A stretch of DNA of 64,000 bases from Takakia lepidozioides (Eukaryota > Streptophyta > Takakiopsida > Takakiales > Takakiaceae): the NCBI GenBank assembly GCA_030704615.1, contig CM060734.1, positions 7,068,001-7,132,000 of the forward strand, written 5' to 3'. Of the stretch, positions 11,380-23,009 are shown one piece after another (position 1 is the first letter of the stretch; each line of letters opens with the position of its first letter). Below the pieces are notes generated by a model. The model was not told the DNA's origin. It ran no database searches and saw only the letters and a list, made by a program, of their open reading frames with translations. Both the position numbers and the translations under genes were made by a program.

Positions 11380-11965
11380 CGGTTTGAGGAGTATCTTCAT
11401 GATATTCCCATGGTCATGCAAGTGAGGGAAGAGAGGAGAGGAAGAGTGTTGGGATGAGGGCATGCTGGGGTTAGGCATTGCTTTAGCTTCTCTTCCTCGT
11501 AGTTTCCACCCTCTCATTAGGCCAAGACCTTTCCGTAGGTGGAGGCAAGAGTCAGTCCGGGTTTGGGCTAGGGTGTCCTTGCAGGAGCAACACCGGGGAG
11601 TTGTTTTTGGTGTGGGGGAGTTGTCGTTCTAATTTCTTGTGTTTGGATCCCCTCCATACCTGCATGCTTGACTGTGCGCCATGCTAGTTTTGTGTGGGCG
11701 CTTGTTTTTATAGGTGATTGGTCCGGATTTGATCACCGGCCAGTCCTAGAGCATGCTGTCGATGGTGAGGCTGGGGTGATGACCAGCCAGACCATCATTG
11801 TTTCTCCTGTGGTGAGGTTGGAGGTGATGACCAGCCAACCATAGGAGTGCTTGCGGTGGATGCAGGTACAGGTGTAGGCTATGTTAGGAACTCAGTATTC
11901 CAAACCATAAGCCGCAACAGGTTCTCTACCCGGTTACCTTGTGGAGAGGGGGTTAGGGACATGTT
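11380..11965 (+). mobile_element. 5' leader/LTR part of gypsy family G2
   Basis: The stretch 11450-11960 aligns with 60745-61260, including the matching blocks TTGCTTTAGCTTCTCTT, ATGATGACCA... and CATAAGCCGCAACA. Both copies run directly into the same gag. This is therefore the untranslated 5' part of the G2 element, probably including LTR sequence. I cannot place the LTR ends, because the sequence upstream of each copy differs. Confidence 0.55.
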
Positions 11966-11974
11966 CATGACCGG

Positions 11975-13530
11975 TTGAGTGTCAACACGGAGGTGCCACT
12001 AGTTGCTGGGGACAGTGCCGGTTCGAGCACTAGCGATACTAGTGAGTACACGAGACAAGGTGTGCGGTTTAGGCCACCTTCACCTCCTGTGTCTTCTACG
12101 GAAGGTTCTGATTCGGATTGTGAATCAGGAGGACTCATACCGGCGGTGCAAGTTGTTTCTTTGCCATTGTTGTGGGACACAATGGAGAAGATGTATGGAG
12201 CTACCAAGGGGCCACGAAGGTACTCTGGGGCGGTGGGCACCATCGAGTTGGATGATTTTATCCAAGAGTTTGATAGTTGGTGTGATTTGCAGCAAATGCG
12301 CAATCCACAACTATTTACGCCTTTCATGGCATGGAAGGGGCTGTTTCAGCACCTTGAGGGGCCGCCTATGGATGATTACCATGAGTTCAGGCGGGGGCAT
12401 GAGGTTGAGATCGAGGAGTGGAGGATGTACTAGTCACCCGACTATGTCTCCATCACTAGGGGCACTAGAGCCACGAGGGCAGTGGCTACACCTGCCGCTG
12501 CACCAGCAGCTTCAGCAAGTAGCAGTGGGACTGGTGGTATAGTAGCTACGACGTCCACCCAAGCCACTACCGCACCAGCACTAGCACCAACCCTGTTGTG
12601 GAGTTCTTCGAAGAGTTGAGAGGGAACTACCAAGGGGTGAGGACAGAGAAGTTGCGGAGCTTGCAAGAGTTCCAACGGAAGCCAACCGAGAGCTTGAGGG
12701 AGGCTTTCACTCGCATGAGGCGCTTGATAAATGTAACCCAAGGGGTTACGGAAGCTCAGGCAGTCCAATTCTAGTATGGGATATTGGACAAGGAGCTGAG
12801 GAGAAGGGTGCGGGATGCAACTCTCCTACAAGCGGCCCAACCCACCTTAGCAAATGTGTTTTTGCTGGCAGAGCGGATAGAGCTCAACATGGTGGAGGAA
12901 CAAGTGGTCACGGTGGGATTTGCTAAGGAGACACCACGGGGTAGTGGTGCTCCTAGCCAACCACTACCTCAACGTGCTCAAGGCAACAAGGGGGCTCAGG
13001 TGAAGCTCGGGGAAGGGCAGAGAGGACCTCAGATGCAGGGGTCTCTCCCTTCATTTGCTGGCCAACAACGGGCGGATGTGGTGTGCTGGACATGTGGAGG
13101 ACCCCATGTCAAGAAGGATTGCCCAGAGGGAGGCAAAGGGCCGGCACATGCACAGCCTGCACAGTTGTAGTGTGGGCATTGTGGTAAGCACGGGCATGGA
13201 GAGGCCCAGTGTTATGGTTTGCATCCTGAGTTGCGCCCAGGCCAGTTCCAAGGGAACAATGGTGGCCGGGGGCGAGGTGGAGTAGCCCAGAGAGGACGAG
13301 GTGGCCAGCCACGAGGTGCAGGCCAAGGGCAAGCTCAACATGGCCAAGGACGCGGAGGTCAAGGTGTTGACCAAGGCATGGCCAACCGGCTTTAGCAGCT
13401 AGAGCAGAGGTTCGATGCCATGGCTACAGCTCAGGTGGTACCGGCTCTAAGGCCGGATGGTCCACCTCCTGCTCCTGAGGGAGGAGATATGGGAGGCTGG
13501 GATTCATGTGTGGAGCAGCACTACCACTAG
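11975..13530 (+). pseudogene. G2 gag with two zinc knuckles
   Basis: The N-terminal half (11975-12433) has a capsid-like segment with EKMYGATKGPRRYSG, FIQEFDSW and PFMAWKGLFQHL. After a frameshift near 12585 the frame continues with LREAFTRMRRLINVTQG, then DKELRRRVRDATLLQAAQP at 12784. Two CCHC knuckles follow: CWTCGGPHVKKDC near 13090 and CGHCGKHGHGEAQC near 13172, then a Gly/Arg/Gln-rich tail. Gag packages element RNA and forms the particle. In-frame TAGs occur at 12431, 12772, 13168 and 13393. The copy at 61.3 kb has TGG at the first two, so they are decay. The copy cannot make a full Gag. Confidence 0.75.
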
Positions 13531-14462
13531 TGCAGGTGGAGTCTGCTGCAGCCGTGACTCGAGGAGCAGCACGAGTTCCTGAGCCACGAGGTGCAGAGGT
13601 GGAGTTGGATCCACAGTGTGGGGGGAGGCAAGCCGTCAGGCTAGGCTTCCTCAGTCATTCACATTGGCGGAGACAGTGTCGACGCCATCCATGGCACCTA
13701 GTTCTCGCCCGACTGTTACCGAGGCAGAGGTTACTATGCCATTGGGGAGAGCTACACGGGTAGCACCACTACCTAGTGTCGCCAAGGCTACGGCAGCTAG
13801 TGTGCTACTAGGAGCGGCCACATCTATGTGCCAGGCTCCATTGTTCTCGGCTACCATGATTGCGACGCCGAGGGTAAGACCAGCTGAGGTGTTCAGGCTG
13901 GCAGCTACACTCTGTGAGAGTGGGGAGGTTACTTCATTTTCTGCAGAGATACTGGGAGGTGTAGTGCCGGAGGGATCCTTGGATTTGAGGGTCAAGACTG
14001 CCACAGCGGCGCCATGGCAAGCTGCAGCTGCCACGTTGATGCAGCTGCCAGCTAGGCCAGCCATTAAGCGCGCCATGGTGACACCTGGAGTTGTCATGTT
14101 AGACAACTAGGATGGCATTTTCTGTTTGAGTGGACTGGCAGGCAAGAGGTACCGGCCACTGCGGGTCTTGTTGGACTCGGGAGCTCAGCCATTGATGTTG
14201 GGCAGAGCTGCTATTGCAGGCTTGGGCCTCACGGAGGCGGATATGGAGCCTTGTCTTTTCCAGATACAGACGTCTCTGGGAGGATCGAAGCAGGCTCGGG
14301 GCATGACATGACGTGAGTTGGCTATCAAACTACGGCCGGATCACCCTACAGATAGCTCAGTGATGCGAGCCAAGGCCATTGTGACAGACGCGGTCTCATA
14401 CGATGTCCTGGTTGGTGGGGCAGTGTTGTACCCCATGGGCTTCACCCTGGATTTTTAGGAGG
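13531..14462 (+). pseudogene. G2 gag-pol linker and aspartic protease
   Basis: One frame runs from 13616 to 14462 with a TAG near 14108 and a TGA near 14309. It begins with an Ala/Thr-rich linker and then has the protease: active-site LLDSGAQPLML near 14170 and the flap-side motif SYDVLVGGAVLYPMGFTLDF near 14400-14455. Protease cuts the polyprotein during particle maturation. The frame ends exactly where a 96-base satellite begins. The next expected residues (a YRPAWQSG segment) appear at the far end of the same satellite, on the minus strand at 24.39 kb. Confidence 0.7.
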
Positions 14463-14632
14463 ATGTTCTCTGTCGGCCAGGTGTCGGCCTCTCCCCCCGA
14501 GACAACTTCATCCGAATGGCTTCTAATGGAAATTCAGCGCCGTTTTTCCATCCGAGGGATATTCTCTGTCGGCCAGGTGTCGGCCTATCCCCCTGAGACG
14601 ACTTCATCCGACACGTTGGTTCCCATTGTCAC
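14460..14632 (-). repeat. Two units of the 96-base satellite
   Basis: Two copies of TTCTCTGTCGGCCAGGTGTC...CCGAGACNACTTCATCCG lie here, with one palindrome-like GGAAATTCAGCGCCG core between them. The main array of the same unit is at 24395-25345 in the opposite orientation. The unit interrupts the G2 protease-DNMT boundary. Confidence 0.85.
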
Positions 14633-15032
14633 AAATTGACGAGGGGTAACTTGCGGGAGGCTGCCCACGAGGCAGAGCAGCTCATTCAAGAGAAGGTTAA
14701 GTTGAGACCTGGTGCCAAACCCAAACAGATACAGCTGCAGGCCGCCCATAAGATGGCATTGGCCAGAATTATGTCGGAAGACGGCTCCGACAGAGTTCCT
14801 CTCGATGAAAAGGAAATGGAGGCATTGCTGGAGTCGGTGTTCCACATCTGTTCACTGAATGTCCGAAACCACATTGTCTCCTGCAAACAGAGAATTGGGC
14901 GTGGCTCGGATATGCACTCCATTTTGGAGGTGAAGCGACGATGTAGATATGACTACATTCATGGAAGTAGATTTCCAAGACAAGGGACTGAGGCGGATCA
15001 CTGTTTTGTATTCAAAATGTCAACGTGTGGGC
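14633..15032 (+). pseudogene. SWIM transposase fragment, copy 3
   Basis: This 130-residue fragment (RGNLREAAHEAEQLIQEKVK ... RRCRYDYIHGSRFPRQG) matches the middle of the SWIM gene copy 2 at 38.75-39.15 kb at most positions. It ends within the conserved FKMSTCGP motif, where the G3 retrotransposon RNase H begins. Both ends of the gene are missing, so it has no function of its own. Confidence 0.75.
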
Positions 15033-16823
15033 CTAGTGCAAGATGGACGTCCAGTGGCTTACGAAAGTAAGAAACTGAATGAAGTGGAGCGACGGTGGCC
15101 GACGCACGAAAAAAAGATGAAGGTGGTGGTGCATTGCCTTGAGCTTTGGCGCCACTATGTTGGTTCCAACCCAGTGAAGGTATTCACGGACAATGTCACA
15201 GTGAAGTATTTTGCCACGCAGCCCAAGTTGTCCCCAAAACAACTTAGGTGGCAAGATACTTTGGCGGTGTTCGACGTGGATATCCAGTACAAACCGGGAC
15301 GGGACAATGTGGTGGCCGATGCTTTAAGTAGAAAGCAGCAGCTCCTGTTGGTGTACAGGGGCGAGACGACGCTCCAAAGGAAGATCCGGAAGGCTTGCCG
15401 GAAGGATGAGCTGGCGAGGTCCGTGATGCAGGACTTGAGGATGGGGGTTAAATTGCAGTTCCACTTGCAAAATGGACTGCTCCGGTATAAGCAAAAACGT
15501 CTCTACGTGCCAAAGGGAGGGATCAGAGATAGCCTCTTGAGAGAATGCCGTGATAGCCCGCTTGCGAGCCACGGCGGAGCCAAGCGCACTGCGGCACTCT
15601 TGAAGAAAGAGTATTTCTGGCCCAAACTGAGGGAGGAGGCAGAGGAGTATGTCAAGACATGCACCACATGCCAACAAAACCGGAGCGAGTACAAAAAGCA
15701 AGCGGGGCTGTTACAACCCTTGCCGATTCCAGAGGGGACTTGGGAAAGCGTCTCGATGGATTTCATGACTGCTATGCCGCTGTCAAAAGGATTCGATGCA
15801 ATCATGGTGGTGGTGGATAGGTTCAGTAAAATGGGCCATTTCATCCCCACCAAGGAGACGGCAACGGCGCAGGAGACAGGGCGACTTTATTTCGCCCACG
15901 TCCTAAAGCATCATGGAGTCCTGAAGGATATTGTCTCGGACCGCGATCCAAAGTTTACGAGTAAATTTTGGAGGGCACTTTGGAAGAAGATGGGGACGAG
16001 GCTAAAGATAAGCACCGCCTTCTGACCTACGACCGACGGCCAAACAGAAAGAGTGAATTCCGTAGTGAAGCAGATCTTGCGGAATTACGTGTCGGCAGAC
16101 CAAACAAACTGGGTGGAACACTTAGACGCGGCAGAGTTCTGTTATAATAACACAGAACACTCTGCAACGGGAGTTTCCCCTTTTGTATTGGTCTATGGAA
16201 AAGCACCTCTGGTGCCGACAAGTTGGGCCGCCCAGGACGTTGAGGAACCGGCAGTAGCGGCGGTACTGGAAGAACGCGAGCGTTTGTTGAAGCTCGCAAA
16301 GTACAACATTGCCAAAGCTAGGAAATGGTATGAAAGGCAGGCGAATCGGAAGCGGAGGGAAGTGAAGTTTGAGGCAGGCACGGAGGTCTGGTTGAACATC
16401 AAGAATTTCCGACTACCTCCGGAAGTGAGCCCGAAGTTCGTGCCTCCGTATGCGGGACCCTTTCGCATTCGAAAGGTTATGAATGAGGATGTGTATGAAT
16501 TGGAGCTGCCGGCAAACAACAAAGTGCACCCAGTACTCCATGTCTCCCTTTTGAAGCCTTACTTCAAAGATGAAGCACGTCCGAATCGGCATCAAGTGTT
16601 GCGTCCGCCACCTATGCTGTTGGATCATGAAAATGAACCTGAGTACGAGGTGGAGGCAATACTTAAGTCGAGGAGGTTCAAGAACCAAGAAACGGAGTAT
16701 CTCGTCAAATGGAAGGGCTATCATCGTGTGGAGGCATCTTGGGTGCATGCCTCAGAAATGGGAAACGCGTCCGAGGCGGTTGCAGCTTTCGAAGGGCGAC
16801 CTCAAAAGCGGAAGAAGCGTTGA
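15033..16823 (+). pseudogene. G3 copy A: RNase H C-part, integrase and chromodomain
   Basis: The frame opens inside RNase H (QDGRPVAYESKKLNEVERRW ... NVVADALSRK), passes through the integrase zinc region (HGGAKRTAALLKKEYFWPKL ... CTTCQQNR) and core (SMDFMTAMP, VSDRDPKFTSKFW, TDGQTERVN), and ends in a chromodomain (YEVEAILKSRRF ... EYLVKWKGYHRVEASWV) with stop at 16821. Chromodomain elements use it to target chromatin on insertion. Gag, protease and most of RT are absent. One in-frame TGA at 16023 reads CGA in copy B. The first zinc histidine context is ASHGG here and AGHGG in copy B. Confidence 0.85.
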
Positions 16824-17710
16824 TGGGGACATCAACCTTGGAGCGTGGGGGAGGAAATGCATGCTTAGCCCGGTTTAGCTAGCTTAGGAATCCGATTGCA
16901 AAAACTTGTATTGTACAAAATGTGCTATAAATGAAATGGATTCCAAATGTTATGTGTCCTATTTTGTTTGGAATAGTGATGCATGGTATGGTTGGCTAGT
17001 GTGTAGAATGCATGCTAGCTTATAAAAGTGGGAGAGGTAGATTGGGTTAATCGTGTGTTTGCGTAGTGCCGAAATCGAGTGACCCCCATCCAATGGGCAA
17101 GGAAACTTGCGCCTTCTTTGGGAGTTCACGTGCTAGTGCGCACCTGGCGCGTGCTACCGAGGGGGTTGCCTTGTAGTGCGGGCTAACGCGGAAGCTACAT
17201 GCTTCCGTTCACGTACTATAATCGTGTAGCCTTGGGACGAAGTCGTAGTGCGGCTTCGGCGTGTTCCCGTACCTCAGGCCAGCATTCCAAGGCGGACCCA
17301 ATTGTAGTGATTGGGGCGCACGGTTGGTTCAAGGTTATCTTCCTAGTCAAAGAGGGTTGCAGGTGAACCCTTGCTCAAGGTGATGCCAAAAGCGGCATCA
17401 TGAGCGATCGCAAACAATGTTGTTGCAGTAAGGCGATTCGATCCTCGGGGAGGATCATTCCTTGGCCTTGAAGTAGGCCAAGAAGAGTGCACTGGGAGGA
17501 GCTGGAGAGGCTCCACCCTTGGCCGGGACTTGGAGGAAGTCGGCCGAACTAGCTAGTGGAGAGTAGAGTCAAGTGTGGGGTTTGGTTCTTTGTCATGGGA
17601 CGCCATGGTACGGAAACAAACTCCTTGATGTGGGACGCCACAACTTGGATGTTCGTTTCTACAAAATGGACAAGTCGATGAGGACATCGACTCCCTGTTG
17701 GTAGGGTGTG
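16824..17710 (+). mobile_element. G3 copy A 3' untranslated region
   Basis: This 890-base non-coding stretch lies between the chromodomain stop and the 3' LTR. It matches 32476-32596 plus 33728-34509 in copy B, where a 1.1-kb insert interrupts it. It holds short repeated motifs such as TAGTGCGG and CGTACTATAAT. I see no ORF. Confidence 0.7.
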
Positions 17711-18437
17711 TGTCGCGGCCCTTTGCCTTGAGGGCAGGGGGTCGGGACACATGAGGGGCTGCCCCTGTGGTGGGGGCAGCGGCAACGATAGGTTGGGGGG
17801 GCTGAAGCACCCTTGAGTGCCCAAGGCACTCAAGGAGGCGGAGGCGCTCACTAGGTGGAGCCCCGCACACCGGGTTGCGGTGGGGGTGGCTCCACAAGGG
17901 GTGGTGATAGCTTAGCGGGACTTAGTGGGGGTGGCATAGGACTCACCATGGGGGCGGAGACCTCGTGGTGGGAGTGTGGGGAGTCTTGGGACTCATCACG
18001 GTCCATAGGGGCCGTGGTGAGCGGGCCTAGACTCACCGCGACTCATCACCGGGAGTCGAGGGTTTTCGTGGTGGTTCGCCATAAAATGGCATGGCTGGTT
18101 GTGAAACCCCTACGGACAGCTACAGAAGTATATATAGGGAGTAGTAACCCCGAGAACGGTGCAAGCCCGTTGGTGACCAAAAACTAGTGAGTAAGCGAGC
18201 GAGCCGGAAAGCGACCAAAGAGTGGGGAGCTGTTCCGGACTGCCAACTACCAAAGGGAATTCCCGCTGGTTCCAAATAGGTGGAGGGTTCTTTGGGAGAA
18301 CAAAGGGGGACCGTTATGCCCCGGTGAGCAGCCGAAGCTCCAAGTTGGCCTGGCGGTCAGGTTGGGAGTCAGGCGCGCGCATCAAAGCGAGTAACTATGA
18401 CTTGAGGGGGGAGCTTACCGAAGTGAGGTGCGCGACA
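17711..18437 (+). mobile_element. G3 copy A 3' LTR (727 bases)
   Basis: The LTR runs from TGTCGCGGCCC to GTGCGCGACA, with TGT...ACA termini. Four other copies or partial copies lie at 26961, 34510, 35243 and 35896. The two inside elements share the left flank, while 26961 and 35896 have unrelated left flanks, which fixes the 5' edge. A TATATATAGGG near 18129 is a likely TATA box of the element promoter. ORFs across it are noise. Confidence 0.88.
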
Positions 18438-18792
18438 GTGGTTGTCTCGTCTAGCTTTATTGAGTACTTTAATCCCAATCAGAAAAGTTTGCTACACTAG
18501 TTATATTTTCAGGGAAGGATGTTCAAATTATGAATATTGTCATATGATCATAGAAGCAGTAGAGTACTAGATACCCAAAAACTTGTTACAAGTCGGATAC
18601 ACTGATAAAAACAAATGGTATTATTGTGCCCATTAAAAGATTGGTGATCAATCAGTAAAGGAAAATTAAGTCGTGATACGGATTCTGGCAGGATGGTGTA
18701 AATCTTGGAGAAAGGGTAGAGACCACTATAATTTTCTTTACTGACATACCAAGGCTTATTAAAGGGTACTGAAAAGGAATTCTGTATATGAT
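18438..18792 (+). other. AT-rich stretch, probable leader of a G1-type gag
   Basis: I see no ORF or repeat here. The position before a G1-like gag start and the AT-rich style match the leader of the G1 element at 46.55-46.75 kb, but I cannot align them by eye. Confidence 0.3.
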
Positions 18793-19035
18793 GTGGGAAT
18801 GAATGAGGAAAATAAGGAAAAAGCTAAGCAAGACAAAGCTGAAAGAATAGAGAAATATGCTATAGAAAGGGAAGCTCGTTTGAGAAAAGAGTTCCCGGAA
18901 TTACAAAACTTGAATATTATTCAAGGAGAGGCATCAAGACAAACTGACAGTGATAAACCAGAAGATCGGGAAATCAGATCTCCGGAAAGTGAGAACACTA
19001 CACCAGAAGGGGTTGCAAGTAATGCAACTTGGTGA
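18793..19035 (+). pseudogene. N-terminal fragment of a G1-type gag
   Basis: The 80-residue frame has EREARLRKEFPELQNL followed by an acidic, Ser/Pro-rich stretch. It resembles the start of the G1 gag at 46.75 kb (EREARLQRYSAKRESYLKAN ... YPYLWERG, then SESTSP). It stops at 19035, where an AAT microsatellite begins. Only the Gag N-terminus survives. Confidence 0.5.
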
Positions 19036-19052
19036 ACTCTTTTATTTTATTT

Positions 19053-19076
19053 TAAATAATAATAATAATAATAATG
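19053..19076. repeat. AAT microsatellite
   Basis: A short run of (AAT)n follows a TTTTATTTTATTTT stretch. It marks the junction between the gag fragment and the PHD-finger ORF. Confidence 0.8.
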
Positions 19077-19304
19077 CACTTGGCGAATGCACCATGTCAC
19101 CTTCCCAATGTCGATGGCAGAGTTGACCCAAACTTGGCAGTGGTACCTGCAGGTTTGAGGTGCATGCTCTGTGGGTCTGCCAAAGGGGCAGCCACCATGC
19201 TGGTGTGTGATCGATGCTCAAGGGGTTGGCATATGGGATGTTTGACACCACCTCTTGAGAAGGTTCCTGACGGAGATTGGTTGTGTCCACACTGCTTGGG
19301 ATAG
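19074..19304 (+). CDS. Orphan PHD zinc finger ORF
   Basis: The 76-residue frame holds a full C4HC3 PHD finger: CMLCGSAKG, then MLVCDRCSRGWHMGC, then WLCPHC, with the PPLEKVPDGDW spacing typical of histone-tail readers. PHD fingers bind modified or unmodified histone H3 tails. There is no other domain in the frame, and it is on the strand opposite to the adjacent G2 DNMT-pol. It may be a fragment of a host chromatin gene, or a module carried by a related retrotransposon. Expression is not supported by anything in the sequence. Confidence 0.6.
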   Translation: MHLANAPCHLPNVDGRVDPNLAVVPAGLRCMLCGSAKGAATMLVCDRCSRGWHMGCLTPPLEKVPDGDWLCPHCLG

Positions 19305-19804
19305 TGGCAGTGGACATGACTGGAGGCAGCTAACAAGACATGGGAGGCCAAGCTCATAGGAGTCAATACATGAGATCCCAAGCTCAAGTTCACAGGTTGC
19401 AAGACGGCGACTAACGATGGGGCAACTCTTGCACCCGGCCTCTTGATCTATCGAGTTTGAGTGTAGTAGGGATAGTGGTGGAAGACTTAGTGAGGCTATG
19501 GTCACTATCACATCTTGTGGCTACCTGGACTTAGAGGGACCTAAGCACCAGCTAGGGGGACGATTGTGTGGACTAGTGACTGCCATAGTGGGCAGCATAG
19601 TGGCAGCCTAGTGACTGACTAGTTGTAGCCTAGTGGTTGGACTAGTGGCTGGACTAGTGGTGGACTAGTGGTATACTAGTGTGTGGTGTGCACATGTGTT
19701 GTGTGGTTTTGGACAGCGATGTAGTTGTGTAGCGATATGTATGCGCACGACAGCTGTCAAGTTATTTTACCACAGTGTGAAATTAGCTAGGAAATAGCTA
19801 GCTT
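19305..19804. other. G2 3' region with ACTAGTGG repeats
   Basis: This lies beyond the stop of the minus-strand G2 polyprotein, so its 3' untranslated region and LTR should be here. Between about 19570 and 19685 there are many copies of CTAGTGG/ACTAGTGG in near-tandem order. I cannot set LTR ends because no second copy is in the window. Confidence 0.4.
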
Positions 19805-20869
19805 TTACATATTGACATTTGGGATTGGCACATAGTCCTTCCAAGTCATGCCATCCCGACCCTCCAAGATCAGGACCCCTGAGGGCAACACCTCTCAAAC
19901 CCTCAGAATAACACGCCCTACAGTAACATCGAGAGTCGTAGGAGCAGTCTGCTACAAATAAACATAGTCACCAGGGCTAAACCTCCGAACCCCAGGACGA
20001 TATCCTCCACCACGTATGGTGGCATACCTCAACGTATCACGGTGCTGTGCAATGGCAAGGTTCGCAAAAGCCATGGGCATGACTTTCTTGAACAATTCTG
20101 CATGCTGATCACATGCACGTACCCACACGTCCGGATCGTCAAGGTTAAGGACTTGAGCAGTGTCCCTACGAATGGCTGCAGGCAAATCCGGCTCTCGGCC
20201 AAAGAGAAGGAAATATGGTGAGAAGGAAGCAAGTGATGCTTGTTTGATGAACCTGTAGCCCATGGCTAACCAAGGAACCTGAAGATCCCAATCTCCTAGG
20301 TGTCCCTTCTGCAAGCCATACTTGCGCAAACCCCTCTTCACCGTCTGAACAACTCTCTCTGCCAAGCCATCGGCCTCAGGATGATCCCGAGAAGTGGTGC
20401 GGTGGTCTATCGAGGCTTTATCACATAAAGCCTGAAACTCCCCCAAGAACTCTCTCCCTTGGTCCGTGAGTACCTCAGCTGGAGCACCAAATCGGCTAAG
20501 CACACGATCCAAGAATGCATATGCAGCCCCCTCACTAGCCTTGTCAGGCAATGGAACCAACTCAATCCACTTGGAGAAGTGCTCCACCATCACCAACACA
20601 TATCTGTGGTGGCGCATAGTCAGTGGCAACGGTCCTGCGAAGTCAAGACTCCACCTGTAGCCCAATCCCATGATTGGTAAAGGATGCAACTGTGGTGTAG
20701 GGGCGTTGAATGAAGCACGCACCCTGTCATACACCATGCACCTAGCCACGAACTGTTGCACCTCTGTATGCATACCACGCCACCAATACTGCCCCTGCAG
20801 TAAACTGTGAGTGCGTCGCACTCCAAAATGCCCCAACTCCTCATGGGCATGCCGCACTAACTGTGCACG
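19805..20869 (-). pseudogene. G2 integrase
   Basis: The zinc domain has HEELGHFGVRRTHSLLQGQYW and ends CMVY, where the copy at 63.4 kb has the expected CMVC, so one zinc ligand is mutated here. The core has SLDFAGPLP, LTDQGREFLGEF and HPEADGLAERVV, giving the D,D,E triad. A C-terminal domain continues past the TAG at 19952 to about 19805. Integrase joins the DNA copy to the host chromosome. This copy lacks the three residues RVR near 20890 that the second copy has. Confidence 0.88.
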
Positions 20870-22720
20870 CTATGTGGGGTGAGGCACAATCCCATCCTCC
20901 CACACTCGAAGTAGGTGTATCCCCTCCCACTTGAACCTCTTGGCTCGTTGCAGGATCCGATCCCTCTCCCTGGCAATCACAGTGGCTGCCGTGTCTCCCG
21001 TGCGGAGGTAGTCCAACGCAGCCGAATCCTCATGTATATCTCTGGCACCACCTGGCTCATCACTAGCCTCAGGGTCCTCAGACACTCCGTCTACAGTCAT
21101 CCCTGTAGTAGGTCCAACCTGACCTCCCGATGCCAAGATACACAAAAATGCAGATGCGTGCCATCCCGACACCATCTCCTCGTCCGTCTCACCATGCCAC
21201 CGAGCTCCAGTGTCATCCTGTTGGCTCGTGCGTGGATTGCGACTCAATCCATCCGCATCCCGATTGACCAAACCCGGTCGATGCACAACCTGAAAGTCAT
21301 ACTCCTGGAGTATGAGTGCCCACCGTGCAAGCTTCCCCGTAAGCTTGTCTGACTCCATCAACCACTTGAGTGGTTGGTGATCCGTGACAAGGGTGAAAAG
21401 ATTGCCGTATAGATAGCACCTGAAGTGTGCCACGGCCCACACTGCAGCTAAGCACTCTCCCTCATATGAGCTGTACTTAGCCTCTGCAGCGTTGTTCGAG
21501 CGGCTAGCATAAGCCACTACGAACTCTCTTCCCTCATCATCCACCTGTGTGAGCACTGCTCTAAGCCCCAGCATGCTCCAATCCGTATGCAGCTGAAAGG
21601 GACGCCCCCTGATAGGTTGTCTCAGGATAGGCGCCGAGGTCAACCTCACATTGAGCTCTTGAAAAGCTCGTTCCTGCTCATCTTCCCATTGTCACTCCTG
21701 GTCCACCTTGGTCAGCTTGGTTAGAGCCTTTGCAATGGTACTAAATCCCTTGACAAACCGTCTATAATAGTTTGCCAACCCCATGAAAGCTCGAACTCGG
21801 CTCACATCCGTGGGGCGTGGAATTTGTGCAATGGCCTCTACCTTAGTCTGCTGTACCCCCAATCCTCCAGGATATATCATGTGACCCAGATACTCAATCT
21901 GGTTGTGGAAAAACTTGCACTTCCCCGGATGCAACTTCAATCCGTGCGCTCTCAAGCGCTCCAATACCACCTGAAGGTGTCTCTCATGCTCCTCCATCGT
22001 AACACTAAAGATGATGATGTCATCTATGTAGCACCGAGCAAAGTCCACCCCTGCTAGAATCCTATCCATGACTCTCTGAAACTCTGCAAGAGCATTCTTA
22101 AGCCCAAATGGTAAGAACCGCCACTGATATAGGCAATCCTTGCCGTGCTCATTGATCCCCCAGAATGTCGTCTTCTGCTTGTCCGCCTCCTTGATTGGCA
22201 ACTGGTGATATCCAGATCGTAAATCCAAAGTGCTAAAGGCCTTAGCATGCCCGATGGCATCAAAGATCTCCTCTAGTGTTGGCATGGCATACTTATCGGA
22301 CTTGGTCTGACAATTTACAGGCCGGTAATCACCGCACATACGTCTCTCCGTCCAATTGCCATAGACATCCTTCTTGGCTGGCATCACTGTGGCTGAAGCA
22401 TACTCTCCACCAGAGAGCTCCACCAAACCTGCCTCCTAGAGATCTTGAGTCCTCATCTGAATCAAAGACCTCTCCATGTCACTGTATCTATAGGGTCTCC
22501 GAAAGATTGGCATGTCAGTGGCCAACTCAATACGGATCTCTTGACCCTTCAGTGCTCCCAAGTCCTTCAAACTGAAGGCAAAGCAATTCCTATAAGCCCT
22601 CACGAACCGCCGTATACGTCGTCTCTCTCCTCCGGTGACAATGGGTCCAATGTCAGGCTCCCAATTGTCCTCCGTAACTGCAACCTTAAGTCCAGTGGGC
22701 TTAGAGATAGAGGACGCGTC
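20870..22720 (-). pseudogene. G2 reverse transcriptase and RNase H
   Basis: RT begins after an IRIELATDMPIFRRPYRYS lead-in and contains FSTLDLRSGYHQLPI, the FGLKNALAEFQR block and the catalytic RCYIDDIIIFS. RNase H follows with FQLHTDWSMLGLRAVL, YSSYEGECLAAVWAV and FTLVTDHQPLKWLM, then NRDADGLSRN. These enzymes make element DNA from its RNA. The first RNase H aspartate context reads HTDWS. In-frame stops lie at 22436 (TAG), 21692 (TGA) and 20870 (TAG). The last one is CAG in the second copy at 63280. Confidence 0.88.
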
Positions 22721-23009
22721 CAGTGGTTGCTATGTTGCAACCTCTTGAGCAGTACTCCCTGCCTGCTCAGTCAATGACAAAGCCTCATCCTGCCCCATCA
22801 TCTCATCCTTGAGGACCTCCTCAACCCGGGAAGAATCCCCAACCTCATCCATCACAGCTGCCTTGGTTGCCAACTCCCTCTGAACCTCGAGCACCTCCCA
22901 CGTGTGCCATGGATGCATGCACCCCGTGGTCCTCACATGCTCGCCCCCACTCACTGCCTGTACCGTCTCGGTAGGTAGAGAGACCATCGAGGGAAGTGTA
23001 CTCCGCACT

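Noticed and set aside
10934-11517. Minus-strand Pro/His/Ser-rich ORFs
   Set aside because: They are translations of the GGGCTGTGAC minisatellite.
17549-18187. Pro- and Ser-rich ORFs in G3 LTRs (also 26932-27524, 34347-34980, 35866-36438)
   Set aside because: The same frames recur in every LTR copy with shifted ends, and LTRs of this class are non-coding.
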